Assembly: GCF_024652905.1 (NCBI RefSeq)
Contig: NZ_CP102428.1
Span: 2,120,501 to 2,184,500, forward strand
Direction: 5' to 3'
From: Pseudomonas oryzihabitans
Lineage (GTDB): Bacteria > Pseudomonadota > Gammaproteobacteria > Pseudomonadales > Pseudomonadaceae
Length of the DNA stretch: 64,000 bases
In this document: positions 36,184 to 45,158 of the stretch, piece after piece
How positions within the stretch are numbered: position 1 is the stretch's first letter
How the letters are laid out: every line of letters starts with the position of its first letter
The notes under the pieces: generated by a model
Databases searched by the model: none
What the model was told of the DNA's origin: nothing
What the model saw: the letters and a program-made list of their open reading frames with translations, nothing else
Translations under genes and position numbers: made by a program

Positions 36184-38426
36184 CGCCGGGCGGCCAGCGC
36201 CTCGCGCAGGCGCTCACGATTCAGCGGCACCTCGCGCAGCCGCAGACCGGTCGCCGCCGCCACGGCGTTGGCGATGGCCGCGGGGATGGCGGCAGTGGAG
36301 GCCTCCCCGGCACCCACCGCCGGCTCCTCGGGCCGATCGATCAGCTCCAGTTCCAGCTCGGGCAATTCATTGAAGGTCAGCGGCGGATAGGCGCCCCACT
36401 CCAGACTGGTCACCCCCTGGTGATCGAAGCGCACCGCCTGCTTGAGGGTCCGGGCGATGCCCTGCACCACGCAGCCCTCCAGCTGATTGCGCAAGCCGTC
36501 CGGATTGACGATCAGACCGCAGTCGTGGGCCACCACCACCCGCGTGACCCGGATACCCGTGGCCTCGCTCACCGCCACCTCCACCACCGCAGCCACATAG
36601 GCGTTCTCGTTTTCGTAGCGCAGGAAGGCCAAACCCTGCCCCTTCACCAACGCGCCGTCCCAGGCCTTTTCGTGCGCGGCGGGCGGTTGCCACCCGGCCT
36701 TGGCGGTGGCGGCCTGTAGCACCGCCCGCGCGCGTGGGTCCTGCAGATAGCGCAGGCGGAATTCCAGTGGATCGACACCTGCCGCCAGGGCCAGCTCGTC
36801 CATGAAGGATTCATTGGCGAAGGTGTTGCCGACTGCCCCCAGGGCACGCAAGGCCGACGGCCGCAACGGTGAATCCCCGGCTTCCAGCCAATGAGTGGCC
36901 ACCTGGACATTGAGCAGATCGTAGTCCAGCGGCGCATTGCGATTGCCGCCGCCCCTACCGCCCTTGAGCGGCAGGTTGTAGGCCAGCTGCCCGGCGAGCA
37001 GCGCCGCCTTGCCGGTCTGGCCATTGGGTCGGGTCAGATGGGTGGGCGTCCAGTTGGCGAAGCGCCAGGCCAGCAGATCGCCAGTCATACTCAGGCCGCC
37101 GGCCAGACGCATCAGCATCGCCGGCCCCTTGGGATTCCAGCCGTGCTCGTCGGCCCGACTCCATTGCACCCGCACCGGACGGCCGCACAACTTGGAGAGC
37201 AGTGCCGCATCGGCCGCCGCATCATCGGCGCCGTTGTGGCCATAGCAACCGGACGCCTGCTGATAGATGACATGGATACCGTCTTCCGGCAGCCCCAGCA
37301 GGTCCGCCAGTGCCGCCCTGAGCTGATAGACGCCCTGGGTACCGCTCCAGACGGTAGCGCTCTCGGCCCCCACGTCCGCGACTGCGCAGGAGGGACCGAT
37401 GGAATCGTGATTCTGATAGGGCCAGCGATACTCGGCCTCCAGGCGCTGCGCAGCGCTCGCCAGTTCGCCCGCGACATCGCCGGTCTCCTGCTGGATGTCG
37501 GCCGGTCCGGCCTTGGCTTCCAGTCGGGCATAGAGCTCGCCCGGCAGCGGCAGGTCCGGTACCAGGCTCCAGTCCACCCGTAGCGCCGCCGCGCCCTGTC
37601 GCGCCAGCCACGCCTGCTCGGCCACCACCGCGACGAAGGCGCCCTCGTAGACCAGTTGAGCGCCAGCCGGCAGTGCGCTGGCATCGATACCGCGAAGGCT
37701 CACCCCGGCCAACCGCGCCGAGCCGATGCAGGGCGGCCGCACAACGCAACCGTGCAGCATGCCGGGTAGGCGCAGGTCGTGGACATAGTCGAAATGGCCG
37801 AACAGCTTGGCGGGAATGTCCTCGCGTGGCACCGAGGTGCCGACCAGACGGTAATCCTTGACGGCCCGGGTGCGCACGGCCTGGTTGACCAGCCGCCCCA
37901 GGGGCCGTCCGCCCACCAGTTCGCCATAGCTGACATAGCGTCCGGTGGGATCGCCGCGATAGACCACGCGGCCGTCCACCGTGTCCACCACGGCCAGATC
38001 CAGCCCCAGGCGCCGCGATCCCTCCAGAAACAGGAATTGCCGCGCGCTGGCGGCGGCCTTGCGCAACTGGGCACCGCCTACCTGCAAGCTCTTGCTGCCA
38101 GCGGTAATGCCCTGGTCCGGCGTCAGCCGGGTATCGCCCTGGATCAACCGGGTGGCGGCGAAAGACACGCACAGCTCCTCGGCCACGATCTGCCGCAGCG
38201 CCGTGCTGACCCCGGTGCCCAGCTCCACCTTGCCGCTGTAGACGGTGACCTGGCCCTGGGCATCCACTGCCAGCCAGGCGTCCAGTTGGCGCTGATCGAG
38301 GGTCTTGGCCAAGCTCGCATGGTCAGTCGGGGCTGCTAGCACCTGGGCGGCGAGCGGCCGCTGCAGGCTGAAACCCAGCAGCAGCACTGCGCTGCCGCCG
38401 AGAAAGGCACGTCGCGACAGCGTCAT
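36180..38426 (-). CDS. Molybdopterin-binding aldehyde/N-heterocycle oxidoreductase, large subunit
   Basis: 748 residues, IorB/aldehyde-dehydrogenase type of the xanthine oxidase family. A Tat signal (SRRAFLGGSAVLLLGFSLQ) leads the protein, so it is exported folded. The Mo-binding domains include QASGCYGHNGADDAAADAALL and GAVGNTFANESFMDELA; the catalytic C-terminal Glu is expected in VGAGEASTAAIPAAIANA. It hydroxylates an aldehyde or aromatic N-heterocycle in the periplasm. The substrate is unknown. It overlaps the [2Fe-2S] gene (ATGA). Confidence 0.88.
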   Translation of the reverse strand: MTLSRRAFLGGSAVLLLGFSLQRPLAAQVLAAPTDHASLAKTLDQRQLDAWLAVDAQGQVTVYSGKVELGTGVSTALRQIVAEELCVSFAATRLIQGDTRLTPDQGITAGSKSLQVGGAQLRKAAASARQFLFLEGSRRLGLDLAVVDTVDGRVVYRGDPTGRYVSYGELVGGRPLGRLVNQAVRTRAVKDYRLVGTSVPREDIPAKLFGHFDYVHDLRLPGMLHGCVVRPPCIGSARLAGVSLRGIDASALPAGAQLVYEGAFVAVVAEQAWLARQGAAALRVDWSLVPDLPLPGELYARLEAKAGPADIQQETGDVAGELASAAQRLEAEYRWPYQNHDSIGPSCAVADVGAESATVWSGTQGVYQLRAALADLLGLPEDGIHVIYQQASGCYGHNGADDAAADAALLSKLCGRPVRVQWSRADEHGWNPKGPAMLMRLAGGLSMTGDLLAWRFANWTPTHLTRPNGQTGKAALLAGQLAYNLPLKGGRGGGNRNAPLDYDLLNVQVATHWLEAGDSPLRPSALRALGAVGNTFANESFMDELALAAGVDPLEFRLRYLQDPRARAVLQAATAKAGWQPPAAHEKAWDGALVKGQGLAFLRYENENAYVAAVVEVAVSEATGIRVTRVVVAHDCGLIVNPDGLRNQLEGCVVQGIARTLKQAVRFDHQGVTSLEWGAYPPLTFNELPELELELIDRPEEPAVGAGEASTAAIPAAIANAVAAATGLRLREVPLNRERLREALAARR

Positions 38427-38905
38427 GCCGGAGCCTGCCCGTCGCGCAGGAGCACCGCCGCCCGCTTGACCGCCCGCAGGATGCGATAGTGGGTACCGCA
38501 GCCACAGAAGTTCGCCGCCAGCGCCTGGCGGATCTGCGCATCGCTGGGATCAGGCACGCGTTCGAGTAGCGCCCGGGCGGTCATCACCATGCCGGGGATG
38601 CAATAGCCGCACTGCGCCGCCTGTTCCTCGATGAAGGCCTGCTGCAACGCGTGCGGCACCTCAGGCGTACCCAGACCTTCCAGGGTCAGCACCTCGCGAC
38701 CGACGAAGGAGGCTGCTGGCAACAGGCAGGCGCGCACCGGCTTGCCATCCGCCAGCACCGTGCAGGCGCCGCACTCACCCAGGCCGCAACCGAATTTCGG
38801 TCCCTTGAGGCCCAGTTCATCGCGCAAGGCCTCCAGCAGGGGCATGCGCGGGTCGACGTCGAGCTGTCGCGGCTCGCCGTTGACCTTCAATTCAATGACC
38901 GCCAC
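38423..38905 (-). CDS. [2Fe-2S]-binding subunit of Mo-hydroxylase
   Basis: 160 residues. The plant-type cluster uses Cys40, 45, 48 and 60 (GCGLGECGACTVL...C); the second cluster uses Cys99, 102, 134 and 136 (CGYC, CGCGTHYR). This is the IorA/NicA small subunit. No signal peptide, so it probably hitch-hikes through Tat with the large subunit. The GTG at 38905 is used, two bases after the cytochrome stop. Confidence 0.9.
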   Translation of the reverse strand: MAVIELKVNGEPRQLDVDPRMPLLEALRDELGLKGPKFGCGLGECGACTVLADGKPVRACLLPAASFVGREVLTLEGLGTPEVPHALQQAFIEEQAAQCGYCIPGMVMTARALLERVPDPSDAQIRQALAANFCGCGTHYRILRAVKRAAVLLRDGQAPA

Positions 38906-38907
38906 CG

Positions 38908-40134
38908 CTATTTCTCCGCGTTACGCGCCGCTGCCACATCCTCGGGGCGGATGTCGGCGGCATGACCGCCAAAGCGGCGGCCAATGTAGGTGGCCAGATC
39001 GGCGAGCTGCTGATCGCTGAGCAATTCCCGATAGGCTGGCATGAAGGCGTGCTCGCTACGCCCCTGGCGGTCGAGACCGTCGAGCAGGACGCGCACCAGG
39101 TTGGCCCCTGTGGGATCGCGCACCGCCGAGTAGTTGCTGAAGGACCGCGGATAGGGACCCGCCGGCCCCTGGTCATCCGGTGCGTGACAGCTGGCGCAAG
39201 CGGATTGCAGCAAAGCCGCGCTTTCCGCCTCCGCGGCCGTGAGAGGTCCGGCTTCTCCGGGCGGCTGCACCTCGGCGCGCGCCGGGACCGCTCCGGGGCG
39301 CGCCGGCAGGGTTCGCAGATAGGCGATCAGGGCACTGAGATCGGCGTCGTCCAGATGGCGGGTGCCACCACTTACCACCTCCGCCATGGGCCCGGCCGCC
39401 ACGGCTTCGCCGCGTTGATGGCCTTCGCGCAGATAGCTGGCCAGCTTGGCATCGCTCCAGCCGCCGAGGCCACGCGGATCCGCGGTGAGATTCCAGGCGG
39501 TCCAGCCCTGCTGGGTCGCGCCGGCATAGGCCCGGCCGCTGTCGAGCCCCTGACTCCAGGTCCGCGGGGTATGGCATTCCTGGCAGTGCCCCACGGCCTC
39601 CGCCAGGTAGGCACCCCGCGCCACCTGCGCATCGGCCGTCGCCGGTAACGGACCTGGCGTGAAGTTGAGCCACTTCCAGCCACGGATCAGCGCGCGCTGG
39701 TCGAAGGGAAAGCGCAGCGCATTGGCCGGCAGCGCATAGGGCAGCGGTCGCTGGATCTGCAGGAAGGCGAAGATGGCGGCGACGTCCTCGTCGCTCAACC
39801 GGGTAAAGGCGGTATAGGGAAAGGCGGGATAGAGCTGCTCGCCTTCCCGCCCCAGCCCGTCATGCAAGGCGCGGCGAAACTCGTCCACCGTCCAGTCACC
39901 CAGCCCGTGCTGGCGATCCGGGGTGATGTTGCTCGAATAGAGACGACCGAAAGGCGTGTCGAAGGCGACCCCGCCAGCGAAGGGCGCGCCATCCGGGCGG
40001 GTATGGCAACCCTGGCAGTTGCCCAGGCGCGTCAGATACTCGCCCCGCGCCAGGGTCGCCTCATCGGCGCCGGCCGATGCGACGCTAGACAGGAGCAGCA
40101 TCCCCGCCAGCAGGGGCAGGGCAAAGGATCTCAT
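38908..40134 (-). CDS. Triheme cytochrome c of the Mo-hydroxylase operon
   Basis: 408 residues. A Sec signal (LPLLAGMLLLSSVASAGA) precedes three CxxCH hemes: CQGCH (Cys40-His44), CQECH in mid-protein and CASCH in the C-terminal third, each in its own cytochrome-c-like domain. Alcohol/gluconate dehydrogenase cytochromes have this layout. It should pass electrons from the Mo-hydroxylase to the respiratory chain. It is the first gene of the operon; GAGGAGG lies six bases before the ATG at 40134. Confidence 0.9.
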   Translation of the reverse strand: MRSFALPLLAGMLLLSSVASAGADEATLARGEYLTRLGNCQGCHTRPDGAPFAGGVAFDTPFGRLYSSNITPDRQHGLGDWTVDEFRRALHDGLGREGEQLYPAFPYTAFTRLSDEDVAAIFAFLQIQRPLPYALPANALRFPFDQRALIRGWKWLNFTPGPLPATADAQVARGAYLAEAVGHCQECHTPRTWSQGLDSGRAYAGATQQGWTAWNLTADPRGLGGWSDAKLASYLREGHQRGEAVAAGPMAEVVSGGTRHLDDADLSALIAYLRTLPARPGAVPARAEVQPPGEAGPLTAAEAESAALLQSACASCHAPDDQGPAGPYPRSFSNYSAVRDPTGANLVRVLLDGLDRQGRSEHAFMPAYRELLSDQQLADLATYIGRRFGGHAADIRPEDVAAARNAEK

Positions 40135-40415
40135 CGGCCCTCCTCGTGAGATCGAACCGGACTGGCGGATGTCGCCGCGGCTTCGCCGTCATCCTAATCG
40201 TAGCGGCCAACCGCGGTGGCGTTCACCCCTGGAGGTGAGATGCAGACGACAGTTTCGGCCAGCGCGTCAGCGGCGGCCTTTACATTACCGTGCCGGTCCG
40301 GCTGCGTTCTGGCGCGGAATTACCGGATCGCTGACAGCCTCCTTTCCTGATTGCCTACCCTCAGGACAGGAAGGACAAAGACAGCAGATCTAAGCAATTA
40401 TAGGGGTGGTATTAT
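40135..40415. other. Intergenic region before the Mo-hydroxylase operon
   Basis: 281 bases. On the minus strand TACGAT preceded by TGAACG at 17 bases is a weak promoter candidate for the cytochrome gene. An A/T-rich patch (AATTATAGGGGTGGTATTATTTAT, 40397 onward) lies just after the HNH gene. No open frame of gene quality is visible. Confidence 0.35.
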
Positions 40416-40736
40416 TTATCGCTTGGGCACGAAGCCATCGGGCTTGGCCGCCAGCCAGTCGACGAACTGGCGAATGCGCGCATCGCTGAGCAGCAATTCG
40501 CGGCTGTTGTATTCCAGCGCCAGGGTCTTTTCGTCGAAGGTCTGGTGGATATGGTTGTGGCAGGGGCGGCAGACCCAGAGGGTGGCGGTGATCCGGCTAA
40601 CGCGGTCGAATCTCTTGCGCACGTAGGCCTTGTCGTGCAGCGAGCGAGGGATCAAGTGATGGCGGGTGAGCGGCGCCGCCCGACCGCACAGCTCGCAACG
40701 AGCCGGCTGGGGCGGCAGACGTATCGCCTGAGGCAT
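40416..40736 (-). CDS. HNH-type endonuclease domain protein
   Basis: 106 residues, a bare HNH/zinc-finger nuclease fold. Zinc ligands are Cys14/Cys17 and Cys56/Cys59; the catalytic block is His26-His27 (TRHHLIPRS) and CHNHIH (60-64). No second domain. Such proteins are common in pseudomonad chromosomes and are not toxins by default; function is unknown. It is followed by the NlpC/P60 gene in the plus direction of coordinates but on the same strand, about 54 bases away. Confidence 0.8.
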   Translation of the reverse strand: MPQAIRLPPQPARCELCGRAAPLTRHHLIPRSLHDKAYVRKRFDRVSRITATLWVCRPCHNHIHQTFDEKTLALEYNSRELLLSDARIRQFVDWLAAKPDGFVPKR

Positions 40737-40790
40737 GATGGGCTCCGCACGGGCTGGATGCTCATTCGAGCGGCCCGGGCGGAACGGGGT

Positions 40791-41336
40791 TCAATAGCCG
40801 CCGGCGAGACTCGGCATGACCAGCACCCGCTTGGCCTGCAGGTAGCTGTTCTGCCAGTAGGGCTTGGCCAGGCTGTCCAGGCGTACCGTGCCACCGGTGC
40901 GCGGCGCATGGACGAAGCGCCCCTCCCCTACATAGATGCCGGCATGGCTGACCTGACGGCCACCGGCAGTGGCGAAGAAGATCAGATCACCGGGCTGCAG
41001 GGCATTGCGCGCCACATTGGGCGAGCCCAGGGTGATCATCTCGCGGGTCGAACGCGGCAGGGTCACCCCAGCCGCATCGCGATAGACGTAGCCGATCAGG
41101 CCGCTGCAGTCGAAACCGCCGGCCGGGGTGTTGCCGCCATAGCGATAGGGGGTACCGACCAACCCGATGGCGCGAAACAGCACATCATTGGCGGCTTGGG
41201 CTTGGCTTTCCAGCAGGGGACGGGAAACGACCGGGGCGACCGGTGCGGGGGCCTGGGGCGGCCTGCCGGCACAGGCGGCCAGCAGTACAAAGGCGCAATA
41301 CAATCCGAGGCGAGCCGCATGCGGCATTGGAGACAT
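40791..41336 (-). CDS. NlpC/P60 lipoprotein peptidase (copy 2)
   Basis: 181 residues. A lipoprotein signal ends LLAAC with Cys22 as lipidated residue. The C40 domain has the nucleophile in FDCSGL, and His in VSHAGIYVGEGRFVHAP. It should cleave peptidoglycan peptides between D-gamma-Glu and diaminopimelate-type bonds, at the outer membrane. It follows a paralogue at 41424-42095 on the same strand with 87 bases between. The ATG at 41327 (MPHAARLG) is an alternative start. Confidence 0.88.
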   Translation of the reverse strand: MSPMPHAARLGLYCAFVLLAACAGRPPQAPAPVAPVVSRPLLESQAQAANDVLFRAIGLVGTPYRYGGNTPAGGFDCSGLIGYVYRDAAGVTLPRSTREMITLGSPNVARNALQPGDLIFFATAGGRQVSHAGIYVGEGRFVHAPRTGGTVRLDSLAKPYWQNSYLQAKRVLVMPSLAGGY

Positions 41337-41423
41337 CCTTAGTTATCCATCGATCACCGTCGGCCTGCCACGCAGCCTCGACGGGTCCTCGAAGCGCACC
41401 GGCGAAGATCGCGGCGATACGCT

Positions 41424-42095
41424 TCAGCGCAATACGCGCTTGCCTTCCAGGAAACTCACCTTCCAGTACTGGTCGTTCAGGCTGTCCACCCGCACCCCGC
41501 CGCTCCGGCGACTGGAGGAATGGATGAACTTGCCCTCGCCCATGTAGATACCGGTGTGACTGACCCGGCCACGGCCGTTGCTATTGAACAGCAACAGGTC
41601 GCCAGGTTCCAGGTCGTTCTTGCTGACTACCGGTACTTCGAGATCGATGATCTCGCGGGTGGAGCGCGGCAGGGTCATGCCGGCCCGCTCGCGGAACACG
41701 TAATTGACGAAACCGCTGCAATCGAAACCGGCCAGGCTACTGCCGCCACGGCGATAAGGCGTGCCCACTAGCTGGGTCGCACGGTCGAGGATCTGGTCCG
41801 CCAGATTCGGCAGCGCCTGGCGCGGGCCGACCTCGCGCTCCCAGTCGAGCTGATGCGGCGACTGGGTATGAGGGAAGACCGGACGTTGCTGAGCACCCTC
41901 GGCCTCCACAGGCGCGGAGCCGTTGCCAGCGCCACCCAGGCCATGCAGCGAAGCGGTCTGGAACGTCCGGGAGGTAGCGGGCGAATCCTGGGTAATGGTG
42001 GTGTCGGGACTTTGCGGCGCACTCGCACAGGCGGCGAGCAGACAGACAAAAGACAGGGGCACGAGGGGTGCGAGGCGGTTCCTTGGCATGGGCAC
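41424..42095 (-). CDS. NlpC/P60 lipoprotein peptidase (copy 1)
   Basis: 223 residues. The lipobox LLAAC has Cys23, followed by a Thr/Ser-rich linker of about 70 residues (longer than in the next copy) and a C40 domain with FDCSGF, HTGIYMGEGKFIHSSSRR. Predicted outer-membrane peptidoglycan endopeptidase. The C-terminal half closely resembles the downstream copy, so the pair arose by tandem duplication. The ATG at 42089 is an alternative start. Confidence 0.88.
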   Translation of the reverse strand: MPMPRNRLAPLVPLSFVCLLAACASAPQSPDTTITQDSPATSRTFQTASLHGLGGAGNGSAPVEAEGAQQRPVFPHTQSPHQLDWEREVGPRQALPNLADQILDRATQLVGTPYRRGGSSLAGFDCSGFVNYVFRERAGMTLPRSTREIIDLEVPVVSKNDLEPGDLLLFNSNGRGRVSHTGIYMGEGKFIHSSSRRSGGVRVDSLNDQYWKVSFLEGKRVLR

Positions 42096-42158
42096 GACCG
42101 TGTCGTTTTTTCAAAGTTTCGACACCTTGCCGACCTGGATCACAGATGGCAAGTTTTT

Positions 42159-42923
42159 TTAGCCCTCGATGTGACTTAAAAGCCGAGGAAGGACGTCTAC
42201 GGCCCTTTTTTTGAGTTGAACGGTCGCCAAGCCACTCAGCGACGAACGGTCCGGATTGATCTCGATGAGGTCACCACCCTGCACCAGGGTCTGCCCGATC
42301 GGCGCCTGGATATAGCCGAAGGCCGCCGTGGTGCCGACGGCGATCACCAGATCGAAGCCCTCCTCCGCTGCATCCTGCAGACGCTGCAGTTCGGTGATCG
42401 GCAGGGCTTCCTCGAACAGGACCACGGGTGGCCGCAGGATCCCGCCGCAAGAGTGACAGCGCGGTGGCAACGGACCTGCCAGACAGGCCTGGGCATCCGC
42501 TACCGCCTGGCCACACCTCATGCAGGCCAGCGGTTCGAGTTGCCCATGGATCTCGATCAAACGCTCCGCTGGAAATCCCGACTGTCGATGAAAGCCGTCG
42601 ATGTTCTGGGTCAGCACCCAGCTGCCAGGGTGACGCACGCCGAAAGCGGCAATCGCCCGGTGCGCCGCATTGGGCACCGCCGCGGCGCAGGCCTTTCCGA
42701 GTTGAGCCAGGTAGCGCCAGCAGACGTCGGGACGCTGCCGCAACATGCTGCCCGACAGCGCCGCCTCGATGGGAACGCCCTCTTCGGTAAGGCCGTTGTA
42801 CAGCCCACCCAGGCCACGATAGGTCGGCAAGCCCGAGTCGGCGGACAGCCCTGCCCCGGTGATGAACAGCACCCGACCGGCCCGCGCGAGCAGACCCCGG
42901 GCGCGTGCCAGGGCGTCAGTCAA
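42159..42923 (-). CDS. Sir2-family NAD-dependent protein deacylase
   Basis: 254 residues. Visible are GAGLSADSGLPTYRG, TQNIDGFH, IHGQL with the catalytic His, and the zinc cysteines CMRCG...CHSCG, followed by VVLFEEALP. It removes acyl groups from lysine using NAD. The TTG at 42923 overlaps the glycosylase stop (TTGA); no ATG or GTG is available nearby in frame, and the longer open frame is antisense-derived. It ends the ttcA-glycosylase-sirtuin message. Confidence 0.88.
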   Translation of the reverse strand: MTDALARARGLLARAGRVLFITGAGLSADSGLPTYRGLGGLYNGLTEEGVPIEAALSGSMLRQRPDVCWRYLAQLGKACAAAVPNAAHRAIAAFGVRHPGSWVLTQNIDGFHRQSGFPAERLIEIHGQLEPLACMRCGQAVADAQACLAGPLPPRCHSCGGILRPPVVLFEEALPITELQRLQDAAEEGFDLVIAVGTTAAFGYIQAPIGQTLVQGGDLIEINPDRSSLSGLATVQLKKRAVDVLPRLLSHIEG

Positions 42924-43591
42924 TGATTCACCGTCAGAGCCAGCATCACCGACAGCTGGCAGAGCGGACGCCCGCTCTGTTCCTGCCAGAGGTTGAAGGC
43001 CTCCTGCATCTTCTGCCGATCGCGCTTGGCGGTGGGCGCCTTGTCGAGGATGTTCTGCGCCTTGAGGGCCGTTACCACGTCGTCGGTCGCCAGGAAGGTG
43101 TCCTTGCCGGCCATGCGCAGGAAGCGCTGCGCCGACAGGCCACCCAACTGATTGCCACGCTTGGTCAGCAGCTCCCACAGGCCGACGATGTCCTGCCCCG
43201 GCCAATCGGCCAGCAACTGGCCGAAGCTGCCGTGGCTGCGCTGGAAATCGAGCACCATCTGGGCGTTGATGGGCACGCTACGCAGCTTGCCCAGGTGGCG
43301 GATCAGCCGCGCATCCTGCATCAACCGCTCCAGGCGTTCGCCGCCCATGAGCACCACCTTCTCCGGATCGAAGCCGAAGAAGACCTCCTCGAAGGCCGGC
43401 CACTTGGCATCCACCAGGCTGTGCTTGAGCCCGGCGCGAAAGATGCGGCGAGTCAGCAGCGACAGATAGCGGTCATCGCCCACGGACCTCAGGGTCGCGG
43501 CGTCCACCGGTTGCGGCAGCCGCGCCTCCAGGGCCGCGCGGGAGCCGCAGCGGTTGAGAGCGTATTCGAGCAGCCAGGCGTAATCCCGCAT
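42920..43591 (-). CDS. DNA-3-methyladenine glycosylase I-like protein
   Basis: 223 residues. The sequence ([14 protein letters not shown]..., KHSLVDAKWPAFEEVFFGFDPEKVV, HLGKLRSVPINAQMVL, FLRMAGKDTFLATDDVV) matches the pseudomonad proteins annotated as 3-methyladenine glycosylase I of the HhH-GPD fold. It would excise alkylated bases; I have not confirmed the zinc-finger or catalytic residues of E. coli Tag. The start ATG shares one base with the ttcA stop. Confidence 0.75.
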   Translation of the reverse strand: MRDYAWLLEYALNRCGSRAALEARLPQPVDAATLRSVGDDRYLSLLTRRIFRAGLKHSLVDAKWPAFEEVFFGFDPEKVVLMGGERLERLMQDARLIRHLGKLRSVPINAQMVLDFQRSHGSFGQLLADWPGQDIVGLWELLTKRGNQLGGLSAQRFLRMAGKDTFLATDDVVTALKAQNILDKAPTAKRDRQKMQEAFNLWQEQSGRPLCQLSVMLALTVNH

Positions 43592-44415
43592 CAGAGATTC
43601 ATCACCTGGACGAAGCGCGGCGTCGCGCTGTCATCGATCTTGAGACTGGCGAAGTCGAACAGCTCGCGATCCGCCAATTGCGACGGCACCACGTTCTGCA
43701 GGGCGCGGAACATGATCTCGGTACGCCCCGGCGTCTTGCGCTCCCACTCCAGCAGCATCTCCTTGACCACCTTGCGCTGCAGGTTTTCCTGGGAGCCGCA
43801 GAGGTTGCAGGGAATGATGGGGAATTCGCGCAAGACCGCGTAGGCCTCGATGTCCTTTTCGTTGCAATAGGCCAGCGGGCGGATCACCACGTTGCGGCCG
43901 TCATCGGCCCGCAGCTTGGGGGGCATGGCCTTGAGCGTGCCGCCATGGAACAAATTGAGGAAGAAGGTTTCTACCATGTCGTCGCGATGATGGCCCAGCG
44001 CCATCTTGGTCGCACCGATCTCGTCGGCGAAGGTGTAGAGGATGCCCCGCCGCAGGCGCGAGCACAGCGAACAGGTGGTCTTGCCCTCGGGGATCTTTTC
44101 CTTCACCACGGAATAGGTATCACGTTCCAGAATGTGGTACTCGACTCCCAGTTCCTTCAGGTACTGAGGTAAAACGTGCTCAGGAAAGCCCGGCTGCTTC
44201 TGGTCGAGGTTGACCGCCACGATCTCGAAGCGAATCGGCGCGACCTTCTGCAGATAGAGCAGCATGTCGAGCAGGGTGTAGCTGTCCTTGCCACCGGACA
44301 GGCAGACCATGACCTTGTCGCCGTCCTCGATCATGTTGTAGTCGGCGATGGCTTCGCCGGTAAGACGGCGCAGGCGTTTCTGCAGCTTGTTCTGGTTGAC
44401 CGAAAGGGTGCCCAT
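43591..44415 (-). CDS. ttcA: tRNA 2-thiocytidine(32) synthetase TtcA
   Basis: 274 residues, family length. The PP-loop SGGKDS lies at residues 40-45, and Cys115/Cys118 (CSLC) with CNLCG near residue 205 hold the [4Fe-4S] cluster. It thiolates cytidine 32 in some tRNAs. It is the first gene of a tightly coupled set with the glycosylase and sirtuin. The divergent DnaJ-like gene starts 97 bases away. Confidence 0.94.
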   Translation of the reverse strand: MGTLSVNQNKLQKRLRRLTGEAIADYNMIEDGDKVMVCLSGGKDSYTLLDMLLYLQKVAPIRFEIVAVNLDQKQPGFPEHVLPQYLKELGVEYHILERDTYSVVKEKIPEGKTTCSLCSRLRRGILYTFADEIGATKMALGHHRDDMVETFFLNLFHGGTLKAMPPKLRADDGRNVVIRPLAYCNEKDIEAYAVLREFPIIPCNLCGSQENLQRKVVKEMLLEWERKTPGRTEIMFRALQNVVPSQLADRELFDFASLKIDDSATPRFVQVMNL

Positions 44416-44512
44416 GGATGAATCCGCGAAAGGAAAAAACGAAAGGCCGGCATTTTACGCGCAAAGCGTCCGCCGCCCTACCCCGAACGTCAGTCCGCAG
44501 CGACCGGCAGCC

Positions 44513-45133
44513 ATGAGCGAGACCCAGGCGCTCATGACGGCGCTCCATCAGGAACTGCTCCGGGCCCAGGCCGGCCTGTCGGAGTACGAGTTGCTGCAGG
44601 CCTTGCGCCGGGCGGGGTCGCCCCTGGTGCCCCCGCGCCCCGTGACCGACAACTACGAACTCTTTCGCCTGCACTTTCGCGTCTTCAACGCGCTCTACCG
44701 CCTGCGTGACCAACTGCGCGCCGAACAGCGCGCCGAACTCATCATCAGCGCCCTGCGCATCGAACTGCGGCCCTACCTGCGCGCCCGTGCCGGGCTGGTG
44801 GTGGCCGATCCGTTGCGCGCCTACTACCTGGATCTCACCCAGCTCGAAACCACCACCCCGGAAGATGTGGCCGATCTGCTCAATCACTTCTGGGCGCTGG
44901 TCAATGGCGAGTCGGAACTGCTGGAAGCCCTGCGTCTGCTAGGCCTGGATCGCTCGGCCGACTACGGCCAGATCCGTCGCCGCTATCGCCAGCTCGCCAG
45001 CCGTCATCATCCCGATCACGGCGGCAGCACCGGCCGGCTACAAGCCATCAACGCGGCCATGGATACGCTGCGGCGGCACTACGGTCACCAGCCGACCGCG
45101 GACGCTAGGGCGCAGGCACGAGCTTCGGCATAA
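44513..45133 (+). CDS. DnaJ-related protein
   Basis: 206 residues from ATG 44513. The N-terminal 140 residues belong to the DNAJ_related domain (ELLRAQAGLSEYELLQAL... LFRLHFRVFNALYRL). A C-terminal J domain of about 55 residues carries HPD in ASRHHPDHGG. It should stimulate an Hsp70 (DnaK/HscA) in the cytoplasm. A longer frame from 44348 overlaps the divergent ttcA start and is less likely. Confidence 0.87.
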   Translation: MSETQALMTALHQELLRAQAGLSEYELLQALRRAGSPLVPPRPVTDNYELFRLHFRVFNALYRLRDQLRAEQRAELIISALRIELRPYLRARAGLVVADPLRAYYLDLTQLETTTPEDVADLLNHFWALVNGESELLEALRLLGLDRSADYGQIRRRYRQLASRHHPDHGGSTGRLQAINAAMDTLRRHYGHQPTADARAQARASA

Positions 45134-45158
45134 TTGCCCGGTTCCCCAGAGGTTGCCC

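Noticed and set aside
40416..40736. HNH protein as part of a toxin or mobile element
   Set aside because: No partner, immunity gene or element ends nearby; a lone housekeeping-type HNH protein is more likely.
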